NCBI GenBank assembly: GCA_011799875.1
Contig: CM022297.1
Coordinates: 443,287,292-443,351,291, forward strand
Source of the DNA: Thinopyrum elongatum
Taxonomy: Eukaryota > Streptophyta > Magnoliopsida > Poales > Poaceae
Direction of reading: 5' to 3'
Length of the DNA: 64,000 nucleotides
How positions within the stretch are numbered: position 1 is the stretch's first letter; the number at the start of each line of letters is the position of its first letter. The translations under genes were made by a program, and so were the position numbers. Under the pieces are notes generated by a model that worked only from the letters and a program-made list of their open reading frames with translations, was not told the origin of the DNA and did not search any database. Below are positions 1 to 12,490 of this stretch, piece by piece.

Positions 1-315
1 TCTCTCCCGGTGGCACCAGAACGCCGCCGGGGCAATCATCGTGTGACAGCGATCTACTCCAACAACTCCGTCATCTTCACCAACACCTCCATCACCTTCC
101 CTCATCTATATTCAGCGGTCCACTCTCCCGCAACCCGCTGTACCCTCTACTTGAACATGGTGCTTTATGCTTCATATTATTATCCAATGATGTGTTGCCA
201 TCCTATGATGTCTGAGTAGATTTTTGTTGTCCTATCGGTGATTGGTGAATTGCTATGATTGGTTTAATTTGCTTGTGGTTGTGTTGCTGTCCTTTGGTGC
301 CCATCATATGAGCGC
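1..315 (+). repeat. 5' LTR of the outer element, first piece
   Basis: About 7 mismatches in 310 bases separate this piece from the 3' LTR at 20585-20896. It is interrupted at 315 by the nested element, whose 5-bp target duplication AGCGC is at 311-315. The LTR start lies left of the window. The short reading frame at 10-219 is LTR sequence and also occurs in the 3' LTR. Confidence 0.85.
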
Positions 316-1932
316 TGATATCTACTATGCAACTTTATTCTTGTAGACTCGTGTTGGGCCTCCAAGCGCAGAGTTTTGTAGAACAGTAGCAATTTTTCCT
401 CAAGTGGATGACCTAAGGTTTATCAATCTGTAGGAGGTGTAGGATGAAGATGGTCTCTCTCAAACAACCCTGCAACCAAATACAAGAAATCTCTTGTGTC
501 CCCAACACACCCAATACAATGGCAAATTGTATAGGTGCACTAGTTCGGCGAAGATATGGTGATAAAAGTGTAATATGGATGGTAGAAATATATTTTTATA
601 ATCTGAATAAATAAAAACAGCAAGGTAGCGAACGATAAAAGTGAGCACAAACGGTATTGCAATACTTGAAAACAAGGCCTAGGGTGCGTACTTTCGCTAG
701 TGCAATCTTTCAGCAATGCTAATCTAATTGGATCATATAACCATCCCTCAACGTGTGATGAAGAATCACTCCAAAGTTCTTATCTAGCGGAGAACATAAG
801 AAGAAATTGTTTGTAGGGTACAAAACCACCTCAAAGCTATTCTTTCCGATCAATCTATCCTAGAGTTCGTACTAAAATAACGCCAAGCTATTCTTTCTGA
901 TCGATCTAACCAAGAGTTCGTACTAAAATAACACCATATGATACACATCAACCAACTCTAATGTCACCTAGATACTCCAATGTCACCGCGAGTATCCGTG
1001 AGTTGATTATACGATATGCATCAAACAATTTCACATTCATAATACTCAATCCAACACAAAGAGCCTCAAAGAGTGCCCCAAGATTTTTACCGGAGAAACA
1101 AGGACGAAAATGTGCACCAACCCCTATGCATAGATTACCCCAATGTCACCTTGGGAATCCGCGAGTTGAGTGCCAAGACATAGATCAAGTGCTCTCAAAT
1201 CCATAAAAGTATTCAATCCGATAAAAAACGAAATCTCAAGGGGAAAACTCAATTCATCACAACAAGATAGAGAGGGGAAAACACCATATGATCCAACTAT
1301 ATGAACAAAGCCCGCGATACATCAAGATCATGACATCTCAAGAACATGAGAGAGAGAGAGAGAGAGATTAAACACATAGCTACTGGTACAAACCCTCAGC
1401 CCCGAGGGTGGACTACTCCCTCCTCATCATGGTGGCCGCCGGGATGATGAAGATGGCCACCGGTGATGATTTTCCCCTCCGGCAGGGTGCCGAAATGGGA
1501 TCTAGATTGGTTTTTCGTGTCTACAGAGGCTTCCGGCGGTGAAACTTCTGATCTAGGGTTACCCCGAGGGTTTTTGGAATATTTGACAATTTATAGGGTG
1601 AAGAGGCGGTGCGGGAGGCCACCGAGGTGGGCACAACCCTGGTGGGTTGTGTTCCCCTCGGAGCTCCCCTCTGGTACTTCTTTGGCCCACCGGGTGTCTT
1701 CTGGTCCAGGAAAAATCTCCAAAAAGTTTCGCTGCGTTTGGACTCCGTTTGGTATTGATTTTCTGTGATGTAAAAAACAAGCAAAAAACAGCAACTGGCA
1801 CTGGGCACTATGTCAATAGGTTAGTCCCAAAAAATGATATAAAGTTGCTATAAAATGATTGTAAAACATCTAAGAATGATAATATAACGGCATGAATACT
1901 TCATAAATTATAGATACGTTGGAGACGTATCA
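316..1932 (-). repeat. 3' LTR of the nested minus-strand element
   Basis: This 1617-bp copy pairs with 6053-7701. It lacks 31 bases present in the partner near 7376-7406. A GA microsatellite lies near 1350-1367, and the partner has the same tract. The short reading frames here recur in the partner LTR and are not genes. Confidence 0.9.
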
Positions 1933-1946
1933 GCATCCCCAAGCTT
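1933..1946 (-). other. Polypurine tract of the nested element
   Basis: On the minus strand AAGCTTGGGGATGC directly abuts the 3' LTR. The same 14-mer precedes the 3' LTR of the outer element at 19972-19985, which supports it as the plus-strand primer site of both families. Confidence 0.75.
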
Positions 1947-4919
1947 AATTCCTACTCGTCCTCGAGTAGGTAAATGATAAAAGAAATAATTTATGAAGTG
2001 TGAATGCTAGTAAAGTGCATAAGTTTGATCAATGATAATTTCAATCACTTTTTCTAGCATCATAACACAACTCTTTCTCATAAAACTTATCATGTTAAAG
2101 TAGCAACCAATTCACATGTTAAGGTTCAAACAATGAATTCTCTTGAAACTCAACAACCTGTATTCTTAGTCACCAAACAATTACAATTCAACTTATTCAA
2201 CAGAGTCTAAGTAAGAGCTCCACATACTCAATCATCATATAGTCTTCCATGATTGCTACTACTCAAAGCATATTCTTAGAACAAATGGCATCCATCGAAC
2301 ACAGAGAAAGATAGGGGCTTAATGTTTCGCGTCCCAACTCATTTATCATAGAGATAATTGTCAACAATAATAAATCATGATCAAATATATTTGACTGGTC
2401 ATATGTGCCTAGATCTTTCCCCACCACATGATGCTTGCCAACTAGAGAATAATTGAGGTTGAAATGAGAATTCATACTATTGACTCTTTGCATAGAAGTA
2501 AATACTGAAAAGTAAAAGATAGGCCCTTCGCAAAGGGAAGCAGAGGTTGTCATGCGCTTTTTATTTGGATGCCCAAGCTCTTAATGCAAAGGAACGTCAC
2601 GTTATATTGCCCCTTATGATAGCAACCTTTATTATGCAGTCCGTCGCTTTTATTACTTTGCCATCACAAGTTCGTACAACGCTCAATTTTCCCTTACAAT
2701 AAAAGATCAAACATATTTAGGAGCAATTTTTATTGCTTTATGCACCGATGACAACTTACTTGAAGGATCTTATTCAATCTATAGGTAGGTATGGTGGACA
2801 CTCATGGCAAGAAACTGGGTTTAAGGATTTTTGGATCCACAAGTAGTATCTCTGCTTAGTACAAATTTTTGGCTAGCAAAAGATCCTAGGCAAACACCAC
2901 ATGTTGGAGGATCCATAACAATATAACTTCGATGCAAATATACACAACCATAACTCATTACGTTGTCTTCCTTGTCCAACTTCAACTAATTTGATCAAGT
3001 TTGAAAATAATTAATGGGTATTCACAATCATAGAAGATGTCCAAGATAATATATTTATATGTGAAAGTTCTCTTCCTTATACTAATCATTATTGAATTGC
3101 TTATATGACCAATATTGTGATTGTCAAGCTTCAAAAGATTTCACTTTCTAAACCCAATGTGAAGCCACTACTAGGCATGATATGGATATATAATTTCAAC
3201 TTCATGATATTCAATTCATTCAACAATTTACTCATAGGATATAAGTGAAGCACAAGAGTAAATAACAAACTACTCCAAAAAGATATAAGTGAAGATCAAG
3301 CGAGTAGTTGAGTAAAGGGGTAGCTAAGTGAGAACTCTTTCTTATTTAAAAACTTTCAGATCTAAGTATTTTATTAAAACAGCAAGCAAATAAAATAAAA
3401 TGACATTCTAAGAATAGCACACATCATGTGAAGAAGCAAAAACTTAGTCTCAACCGAGGCTAACCGATAATTGTTGATGAAGAAAGGTGGGATGCCTACC
3501 GGGGCATCCCCAAGCTTAGATGCTTGAGACTTCTTGGATTATTAACTTGGGATGCCTTGGGCATCCCCAAGCTTGAGCTTTTGTGTCTCCTTAATTCCTT
3601 TTATATCACGGTTTCCTAAATCTTAAAAACTTCATACACACAAAACTCAACAAGAACTCGTGAGATAAGTTAGTATAAATCAATGCAAAAACCTTATCAT
3701 TCTCTACTGTAGAAAATCACTAAAATTATTATTTAACATTGCATACTAAATGCATCTGCATATTTAATACTCCTATTCTCAAATATAATCATTAAACAAG
3801 CAAACATATGCAAACATAACAGCAATCTGTCTAAACAGGACAGTCTGTAAAGAGTGCAATATTCATCATACTTCCCTAACTCCAATTTTTTTAAAAAAAT
3901 ACTAAACTGTAGAAAATTTATTATATCTTACTATGCAAAAAATTTAAACCTTTTATCACATTCTTACTTTTCTAGAGAATTTTTGCAACAGCGATAAACT
4001 TTCTGTTTTGAAACAGCAACTCATATACTTGCAAAATAAGCATGGCAAAGGCTATACTTGACATTTTTATTGAAGTAAAAGATGCAAACATTATTATAAA
4101 TAACATCAAACAAATCCTAGCAAAATAAAATGACACTCCAAGCAAAACACATATCATGTGACGAATGAAAATATAGCTCCAAGTGAGGTTACTGATAATG
4201 TTGGAGACGAAATAGGGGATGCTTTCCGGGGCATCCCCAAGCTTAGTTGATTGGATATTCCTTGAATATTACCTTGGGGGTGCCTTTGGCATCCCCAATA
4301 TTAGGGTCTTGTCACTCCTTATTCTCCTCATATCGATATCTCACCCAAAACTTGAAAACTTCAATCGCACAAAACTTAACGGAACTTCGTGAGATGGGTG
4401 AGTATGATAAAGACAAATCATTCACTTTGGTACTGTCAAAGACAAGATTCATAACTGTTCTCACACAATTCCTACTGTACTCTACAATTTCCAAAATCTA
4501 TATTAAGCAATATAAGCCATAGAAACCATAAAACAAGCAAACTATGCATTGAAAACAGAATCTGTCAAAAACAGAACAGTACGTAAAGATATGAATATTA
4601 GTAATACTTCTGCACCTCCAAAACTTCTGAAAATTTAGAAAACGGTATAAAATTTGTATACCAAACTACTGTAAAAAATTCAGAGTTTTTAGATGCTCCA
4701 GTGAATTTAAAAAATTCTTTTACTGGGCGTAAAAGTTTTTGTTTTTTCACAGAATCAAGTCAACTATCATCCACACTATCCCAAAGGCTTTACTTGGCAC
4801 TTTATTGAAACAAAAGCTATAAAACATGATTACTAAAGTAGCTTAATCATGTGAACACACAAAAACAGTAGGTAAAAGTGTTGGGTTGTCTCCCAACAAG
4901 CGCTTTTCTTTAATGTCTT
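1947..4919 (-). other. Noncoding internal region of the nested element
   Basis: About 3 kb of AT-rich sequence with no convincing coding frame. Exact copies of the PPT 14-mer occur on the minus strand at 3504-3517, 3561-3574 and 4231-4244, with a degenerate one near 4280. The motif ATATAAGTGAAG recurs near 3240-3300, and its reverse complement recurs in the matching part of the outer element near 18000-18220. The two elements are therefore related internally as well as in PBS and PPT. Confidence 0.7.
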
Positions 4920-5929
4920 TTAGCTAGGCATGATGATTTCAATGATGCTCGCATAAAAGATAAGAATTGAAAACATAAAGAGAGCATCATGAAGCATATG
5001 ACTAGCACATTTAAGTATAACCCACTTCCTATGCATAGGGATTTTGTGAGCAAACAACTTATTGGAACAAGAATCAACTAGCATAGGAAGGCAAAACAAG
5101 CAAAACTTCAAGATTTTCAACACATAGAGAGGAAACTTGATATTATTGCAATATGTAAGAGCATACGTTCCCCTCTCATAATAATTTTCAGTAGCATCAT
5201 GAATGAATTCAACAATATAGCTATCACATAAAGCATTCTTTTCATGATCCACATGCATAATTTTTTTATTACTCTCCACATAAGCAAATTTATTCTCATT
5301 CATAGTAGTGGGAGCAAACTCAACAAAATAACTATCATGTGCTACTTGATTGACATAATCAAATTGAACATTAAAATTATGATGACAAGTTTCATGGTTA
5401 TCATTATTTTTTATAGCACACATGTCATCACCATAATCATCATAGATAGCAACTTTGTTGTCATGATCAATTGAAACCTCTTCCAAAATAGTGGATTCAT
5501 CACTAAATAAAGTCATGACCTCTCCAAATCCACTTTCATAATTATCACAATAAGATTCAACACCCTCCAAAATAGTGGGATCATTAGTACCTAGAGTTGA
5601 CACTCTTCCAACCCACTTTCATCAATATAATCATCATAAATAGGAGGCATGCTACCATTATAACAAATTTGCACATCAAAACTTGGGGGACTAAAAATAT
5701 CATCTTCATCAAACATAGCATCCCCAAGCTTGTAGCTTTGCATATCATTAGCATCATGGATATTCAAAGAATTCATACCAACAACATTGCAATTATGCTC
5801 ATCATTCAAAGATTTTTTGTCAAACATTTTATAGAATTCTTCTTCTATCAATTGAGCACAATTTTCCTTTCCATCATTTTCACGAAACACACTATAGAGA
5901 TGAATAATATGATGCAACCTCAATTCCAT
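4920..5929 (-). pseudogene. Retroelement protein of unknown function (nested element), broken in two frames
   Basis: Two overlapping minus-strand frames, 5591-5929 (112 codons) and 4920-5603 (227 codons), look like one original protein broken by a frameshift near 5595. The first part begins MELRLHHIIHLYSVFREN and is acidic. The second is rich in Asp, Asn and His up to about residue 145, where it has ENYYERGT, then becomes hydrophobic with two possible membrane-like stretches (FCLFCLPMLV and ALFMFSILIFY). It sits just 3' of the PBS, where gag would be expected, but has no zinc knuckle and no protease or polymerase motif. The outer element carries a related NYYERGT motif at about 16705. I do not recognise a biochemical function. 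Confidence 0.6.
5718..5731 (-). repeat. Internal PPT-like 14-mer inside the coding region
   Basis: An exact copy of AAGCTTGGGGATGC on the minus strand, here inside the protein frame, where it reads through as coding sequence. Four other exact copies lie in the same element. Confidence 0.8.
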
Positions 5930-6024
5930 TTTTTAATTTTCTTTTTATAAACCAAATTAGTGATAAAACAAGAAACTAAAAGATTCGATTGCAAGATCTA
6001 AAGATATACCTTCATGCACTCACC

Positions 6025-6042
6025 TCCCCGGCAACGGCGCCA
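6025..6042 (-). other. Primer binding site, tRNA-Asp type
   Basis: The minus strand reads TGGCGCCGTTGCCGGGGA, complementary to the 3' end of plant tRNA-Asp(GUC) including CCA. It lies 10 bases downstream of the 5' LTR end. The outer element carries the same 18-mer at 8303-8320. Confidence 0.85.
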
Positions 6043-6052
6043 GAAAAGATCT

Positions 6053-7701
6053 TGATGTCTACTACGCAACTTTATTCTTGTAGACTCGTGTTGGGCCTCC
6101 AAGCGCAGAGTTTTGTAGAACAGTAGCAATTTTCCCTCAAGTGGATGACCTAAGGTTTATCAATCCGTAGGAGGTGTAGGATGAAGATGGTATCTCTCAA
6201 ACAACCCTGCAACCAAATACAAGAAATCTCTTGTGTCCCCAACACACCCAATACAATGGCAAATTGTATAGGTGCACTAGTTCGGCAAAGAGATGGTGAT
6301 AAAAGTGTAATATGGATGGTAGAAATATATTTTTATAATTTGAATAAATAAAAACAGCAAGGTAGCGAACGATAAAAGTGAGCACAAACGGTATTGCAAT
6401 GCTTGAAAACAAGGCCTAGGGTCCGTACTTTCGCTAGTGCAATCTCTCAACAATGCTAATCTAATTGGATCATATAACCATCCCTCAACGTGTGATGAAG
6501 AATCACTCCAAAGTTCTTATTTAGCGGAGAACATAAGAAGAAATTGTTTGTAGGGTACGAAACCACCTCAAAGCTATTCTTTCCGATCAATCTATCCTAG
6601 AGTTCGTACTAAAATAACACCAAGCTATTCTTTCCGATCAATCTAACCAAGAGTTCGTACTAAAATAACACCATATGATACACATCAACCAACTCTAATG
6701 TCACTTAGATACTCCAATGTCACCGCGAGTATCCGTGATTTGATTATACGATATGCATCAAACAATTTCAGATTCATAATACTCAATCCAACACAAAGAA
6801 CCTCAAAGAGTGCCCCAAGATTTCTACCGGAGAAACAAGGACGAAAACGTGCACCAACCCCTATGCATAGATTACCCCAATGTCACCTCGAGAATCCGCG
6901 AGTTGAGTGCCAAGACATAGATCAAGTGCTCTCAAATCCATAAAAGTATTCAATCCGATAAAAAACGAAATCTCAAAGGGAAAACTAAATTCATCACAAC
7001 AAGATAGAGAGGGAAAAACACCATATGATCCAACTATATTAACAAAGCCCGTGATACATCAAGATCATGACATCTCAAGAACACGAGAGAGAGAGAGAGA
7101 GAGATTAAACACATAGCTACTGGTACAAACCCTCAGGTCCGAGGGTGGACTACTCCCTCCTCATCATGGTGGCCGCCGGGATGATGAAGATGGCCACCGG
7201 TGATGATTTCCCCCTCCGGCAGGGTGCCGGAACGGGATCTAGATTGGTTTTTTGTGTCTACAGAGGCTTGCGGTGGCGGAACTTCTGATCTAGGGTTACC
7301 CCGAGGGTTTTTGGAATATTTGGCAATTTATAGGGCGAAGAGGCGGTGCGGGAGGCCACCGAGGTGGGCACAACCCACCTAGGCGCGCCTGGGCCCCCAG
7401 GCGTGCCCTGGTGGGTTGTGCTCCCCTCGGAGCTCCCCTCTGGCACTTCTTTGGCCCACTGGGTGTCTTCTGGTCGAGAAAAAATCTCCAAAAAGTTTCG
7501 CTGCGTTTGGACTCCGTTTGGTATTGATTTTCTGCGATGTAAAAAACAAGCAAAAAACAACACCTGGCACTGGGCACTATGTCAATAGGTTAGTCCCAAA
7601 AAATGATATAAAGTTGCTATAAAATGATTGTAAAACATCTAAGAATGATAATATAACGGCATGAATACTTCATAAATTATAGATACGTTGGAGACGTATC
7701 A
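6053..7701 (-). repeat. 5' LTR of the nested minus-strand element
   Basis: This 1649-bp copy pairs with 316-1932. It holds 31 bases missing from the partner inside a hairpin-like stretch at about 7370-7420, where CAACCCA and TGGGTTG arms flank GGCGCGCC-type sequence. It ends in TATCA at 7701, followed by the TSD AGCGC. Confidence 0.9.
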
Positions 7702-8291
7702 AGCGCATGCGTGGATCACACCATAGGGTTAGTTGTATGTTGATAGGACTATGTATTGGAGGGCAAGGGCGATAGCAGCTTTAGCCTAGCATAGAAATTG
7801 ATGCATACGTGATTGAAGGGGGACCAATATATATTAATGCTATGGTTGGGTTTTACCTTAATGAACGTTAGTAGTTGCGGATGCTTGCTAATTGTTCCAA
7901 TCATAAGTGCATAGAATTCCAAGTAAGGGATGACATGCTAGCAGTGGCCTCTCCCACATAAAACTTGCTATCGGTCTAGTAACGTAGTCAATTGCTTAGG
8001 GACAATTCCGCAACTCCTACCACCACTTTTCCACACTCGTTAAACTAACGTAATTGTTTCTTTATCTAAACAGCCCCTAGATTTTATTTACGTGCTCTTT
8101 ATTATCTTGCAAACCTATCCTATCACACCTACAAAGTACTTCTAGTTTCATACTTGTTCTAGGTAAAGTGAACGTTAAGCGTGCGTAGAGTTGTATCGGT
8201 GGTCGATAGAACTTAAGGGAATATTTGTTCTACCTTTAGCTCCTCGTTGGGTTTGACACTCTTACTTATCGAGAAAGGCTACAATTGATCA
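7702..8291 (+). repeat. 5' LTR of the outer element, second piece, with a 20-bp terminal deletion
   Basis: This resumes the outer LTR after the nested insertion and matches 20892-21483 with about 18 differences. At the 3' edge the partner has 20 extra bases between two ATC trinucleotides (21484-21503). Here ATC joins directly to the terminal A. The LTR therefore lost most of its conserved 3' terminus. Confidence 0.8.
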
Positions 8292-8302
8292 AGACCTTTT
8301 TG

Positions 8303-8320
8303 TGGCGCCGTTGCCGGGGA
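8303..8320 (+). other. Primer binding site of the outer element, tRNA-Asp type
   Basis: TGGCGCCGTTGCCGGGGA matches the tRNA-Asp 3' end. It follows the LTR after an 11-base spacer, AGACCTTTTTG, similar to the spacer of the nested minus-strand element. Confidence 0.85.
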
Positions 8321-8488
8321 GCAATAGCGTGGCGTGAATATTCTCGTGTGTGCTTGTTTGCTTTATCACTAAGTAGATTTTATTTGCTGTTCTAAGTTAT
8401 TCTCTATCTTTAGTTATGGATATGGAACACGAAATACCAAAAAAAATTAGGTGTACTTGCTACTCATGGAGATGGGGAACCTCCTAAA

Positions 8489-11400
8489 TGTAACACCCCT
8501 GGTGGTTAACTACAATAATCACCCTTTTGATTATGCCATGTCATCATGTTTAACAGTGCATGATCATCATTAGCATTATATTGCATTTCAACTCCTAAGT
8601 CAAAATCCAAATTTAAATGAAAGTGGAAAATAAAAGTTGTCCAGCATAATTACTAAAATGTTCAATAAATAGCAAATATTCCAGAGACTATTCTAAAATT
8701 GAAACCAACAATAAATAAAATAATTAGGTGGCTCTAACATTGTCAAAACAACAAGGATTGATGCATTTTAATTATTATAAAAATTGTGTGAGATCCATTT
8801 AACTCCAAACTAGTTTTTGGTAGTAGTAGAGGATGCCTAGTATTTATTGGAACAACTGCCATGTTCTACAAAAATCATTTTGAGGCTTAACAATTTACTA
8901 GACAGGAGATATGAATTAAATAAAAAGAAAACAAAACAGAAAAAAATAAAAAGGGAAAAGCCCCCCCCCCCCGACTGGGCCTCAGCCCAGCAGGCCCCGC
9001 AGGCCACCAGGCCGGCCCAGCCGACGCCCCTTACTAACCCCCACCCCGGTCGAACCCTAAACCGCTACCCCCCACACGTTCCCCCCTCCTCTCGTTCCCC
9101 CTGGATCTGGATCGGGGGACGAGCCCGACCCCGTCGCCGCGCCGTTGCAGCGCCTCGCGGCGCTGCCCCACTGCCGCCGCCCCGCGCCGGATCGACCTCG
9201 TCGTCGCCTCCTCACCCTGCCGCCACGGCTGGACCGCCTCTCGCTGGAGCACGCTAGAATATAAATAGACTCGCCATAACCAAATAAGCCAACACTCCAA
9301 AGAAACCCATCGCTGTGAGACCCCAATACAAAGCGATCGGCTCCACCCTCCTAGCCGCCGTCGCCCACGCCCGCTAGCTCCGCGGCCGCGCTCACCGCCC
9401 GCGACCCCTCCGCTCGCCCCTCTCCCGCGCTGAGCTCCGACACGCACAGCCGCGCTCCCGCGTCGAACGACGTACGCCGCTGCCCCTGTGCTGCTGCTCC
9501 ACCGCCGCCCCGCGCCGCTTCCCCGCACCACCCCATCGCGCCGCCTGGCTCGCCACCGCCCTGCGCCCCGCCGGCGACCGCCCTCGCCCCGCGGCCATCC
9601 CCTGCGCCCGGGCGGGCATCGCCCCGCACGAGCCCGTCGGGCGTCCACGCGCCCGCGCGCCCGCAAACCTGCCCCGGTCGGCCCCTGTGCCACTGACCGC
9701 TGGGCCCGACCCCCTGGCCCAATGACACATGGGGCCCACGGCCCCGAAACATTTTAAAAAATAAAAATAAAAGTAATTAATAAAAATAATTAGTTAATTA
9801 AATAATTAATTAGTGAGTTAATTAATTTAATTAATCTTGATTAGGTTAATCTAATTTAGTTAATTAGTTTAATTAAACATTAATTAGTTAGTTAATCCCT
9901 AATTAACTAACCAGTCAATGACAGGTGGGCCCCACCTGTCAGATTATGCTGACGTCAGCATGATATCATGCTGACGTCATCAACACTGTTTCGGATAATG
10001 TTTATTTTATATAATTAAATAAATTCCAGAAATTAATAAAAACTTTAGAAAATCATATTAAATAAACCGTAACTCCGATGAAAATACTTTATATATGAAA
10101 CTTGCTCAGAATTCTGATACGAACCCGAATACGCCCTTCGTATTCCCGTCAGATGCCTCTAGCTATATGAACGTTGAACTTTTAGACCGTTTTCAGTAAA
10201 TGAATAGTGCATGACCTTAATAAAATAATTCCAAACAAATTCCTAAAATAACTAAATGACTTGGACATGTCTTCAGGCAACCCTGCACTGCACGTTAGCA
10301 TGGCCTGCTTCGTGTTGCTTATGTTTGCTCTATATTTATACTGTTTCCTCCCCCTCTTCTCTTTCGATAGCCCCCGACACCGACGTCGTCCCCGAGGCCG
10401 ACGCAGCTTCGGAGCCCGAAGACACTATTGACAACCTTGCCCTTGCCGCCGAGCAACCAGGCAAGCCCCCCCCCTTGAGCATACCGATATCGCCCATTCT
10501 ATTTTCTCATGCTTGCATTAGAATTGTTGCTGCTACTGCTTTACCTATTCTGATGCATAGTCTATTTATTGTAACCTGCTGTTGATAATTACCTGCATAA
10601 CCTAAACTGCTTAGTATAGGCTGGGTAGAGACCTATCAGTGACCCCACTTATCCCGATTGCCCCGCTGGATTGTCAGAAGACCCGATTAACGGGATTGAA
10701 GACCAGGCCCCGACACCGCACATCACCCCCTTTAGTTGTAACGACACTGCAGCGTTACTATCGAGTGCCGAGGGTGAAACCTCTTGTAGCACTTCTGATG
10801 TTAACTCTGTAGAGTAGCTATTCGGTCGTGGTCATCGAGGGTGATTCCTCCTTCACCGCTTCCGATACGACACCGTCGTACAACACCTCAAGTGTGAACC
10901 CAACGAGGGTGAATCCTCCGAGTTCACCTTGACGAATACATCGAGTGGGAATTCAATGAGGGTGATACCTCGGATTCCCCTGATGTTATAGACACACAGA
11001 TACTTGGACTTTACACTGTTACTTGGATAGGCGGGTCGACCCTGAGAGGTACCCGCGTGCGCCTGAGAGGCGAGTGTTGTGAAGACGGGTGCCTGTATGG
11101 TGCCGGAGTGCTGAATACGAGGCGCGACCGGGCATTCTTAACCCTTGCAGCAAGTCCTCGAGACGGGGTGACGGGGTCACATCTTTCGTGAGTCTCTGCT
11201 CATTACCGCAAGCCCTAGTCCATTAACGATTTGGATATTTGATCCGAGCAAGCCTCTGGCCTGATAGCACTAACCATCACGTGGGCATAGTATGGGCGTT
11301 CTGCATCGTGGCATCAGCTGACAGTTCTGTCAGACGTCCAGTTCAGCATTGTGGCACGGTCGGATCGTACCGACCCTCCGAGGCGGTGCTGGTATCCACC

Positions 11401-12475
11401 ATGCACACAACGACCCGGAGTGCACAGGGCGATGGCCCAAGACCCCTGAGTGCTTAGGATGTAGACCGGCGGGGACCTCTCTGCTGAGCTTTAGGTAGGG
11501 CTGCGGTGTGTCGTTTGACTGAGGCCAGGCATGACCCAGGAAAGTGTGTCTGGCCGGAGTTAATCGAGCGTGTTGGGTAAGTTGGTGCACCCCTGCAGGG
11601 AAGGAAACTTCTATCGATAGCCGGTCCTACGGTAAAGGACACTCGGAGTTGTATCCCGATCGATACAGCTAGAACATGAGATGAGACCTGGATATAAGGC
11701 TCTGGGATTGCTTCTCGCAGGGAGTCGAGAAGGGATCTCCGGACGAGGTTGATGACTGTATGGCTCTGGGATTGCTTTCTCGCAGGGAGACGAGAAAGGA
11801 TCTCTGGGTGAGGATGAGACTTAATGATACTGCTACTTTATATTGATCTGTTCTGCTCTCTTCTATTGCTGCAAGACCGATGAAGATGCTAGTCTTCGAT
11901 AGGACTAGGCCTTCTCTCTATTCTGGCATTTCTGCAGCCCAGTCCACATATACAGCCTCCCTTTAAAAATGTTGCACATGTAGTGTAGATCCTTGCTTGC
12001 TGAGTACTTCTGAGTACTCACGGTTGCTTTGTTTTCCTTTTCTCCCCATATTAGTTTGACGCGACCAGAGGACGGAGCCCCCTGAGACAGATGCCCCGTC
12101 GATCGACTACTACTGCTACCCAGAGGATGGATACTACTACGAGTTGACTGACGACTAGGAGTAGGTTCGGAGGGTCCCAGGCAGGAGGCCTGCGCCTTTC
12201 GATCGTAGTGTTTTATTTTGCCCCGCCTTTCTAAAGGTCTTTCTGTTTCTGTTTCATATCTGTACTCAGATATCTGATGCTTCCGCTGACGCTTGTTCGC
12301 AAGCTTATGTATTCGAGCCCTCGAGGCCCCTGGCTTGTAATATAAAGCTTGTATGACTTTATTTATGTTTTAGAGTTGTGTTGTGATATCTTCCCGTGAG
12401 TCCTTAGGCTTGATCGTGTGTATTTGCGTGTATGATTAGTGCACGATTGGGCCGGGGGCGTCACAAGTTGGTATC
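8489..12475 (+). repeat. 5' LTR of the Tekay-like element (3987 bp)
   Basis: The LTR opens TGTAACACCCC and closes GCGTCACA just before the PBS. It includes a C12 homopolymer (8961-8972), a GC-rich block (8980-9750) whose long open frames are compositional, a TTAATTAA-rich block (9755-9910), and a strong palindrome at 9951-9978. A short acidic Tyr-rich frame lies near the 3' end (about 12070-12160). Confidence 0.9.
9921..9979 (+). promoter_or_regulatory. Palindromic cluster with two TGACGTCA motifs in the LTR
   Basis: The bases 9951-9978 form a perfect 28-bp palindrome centred on GATATC, and each arm contains TGACGTCA (9950-9957 and 9972-9979). Just upstream, 9920-9940 is another inverted repeat with 10-base arms (GACAGGTGGG). 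TGACGTCA is the classical C-box/as-1-type bZIP binding core. A role in LTR transcription is inference. Confidence 0.45.
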
Positions 12476-12478
12476 AGA

Positions 12479-12490
12479 GCCGACTGACTG
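12479..12490 (+). other. Primer binding site, tRNA-iMet type
   Basis: TGGTATCAGAGC begins 3 bases after the LTR end. It is the usual PBS of plant Gypsy and Copia elements primed by initiator tRNA-Met. Confidence 0.9.

Larger units (their letters stand above)
316..7701 (-). mobile_element. Complete nested non-autonomous LTR retrotransposon, minus strand
   Basis: The element is bounded by a perfect 5-bp TSD, AGCGC, at 311-315 and 7702-7706. Read on the minus strand it runs 5' LTR (7701-6053), 10-base spacer, PBS (6042-6025), coding region (5929-4920), long noncoding internal region, PPT (1946-1933) and 3' LTR (1932-316). The LTRs start TGATACGTTG-like and end in ..CATCA or ..TATCA on that strand. 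It has no polymerase genes, so its movement must have depended on another element. LTR divergence by eye is about 3 percent, for example 12 differences in the first 420 bases. Confidence 0.92.

Noticed and set aside
1349..1367. GA repeats, also at 7086-7104, and CT repeats at 50620 and 58101
   Set aside because: Ordinary microsatellites in LTRs, paired between copies; no sign of a further function.
9034..9757. Overlapping long frames on both strands in a GC-rich block
   Set aside because: Open in several frames at once because of GC-rich composition inside the LTR; no motif.
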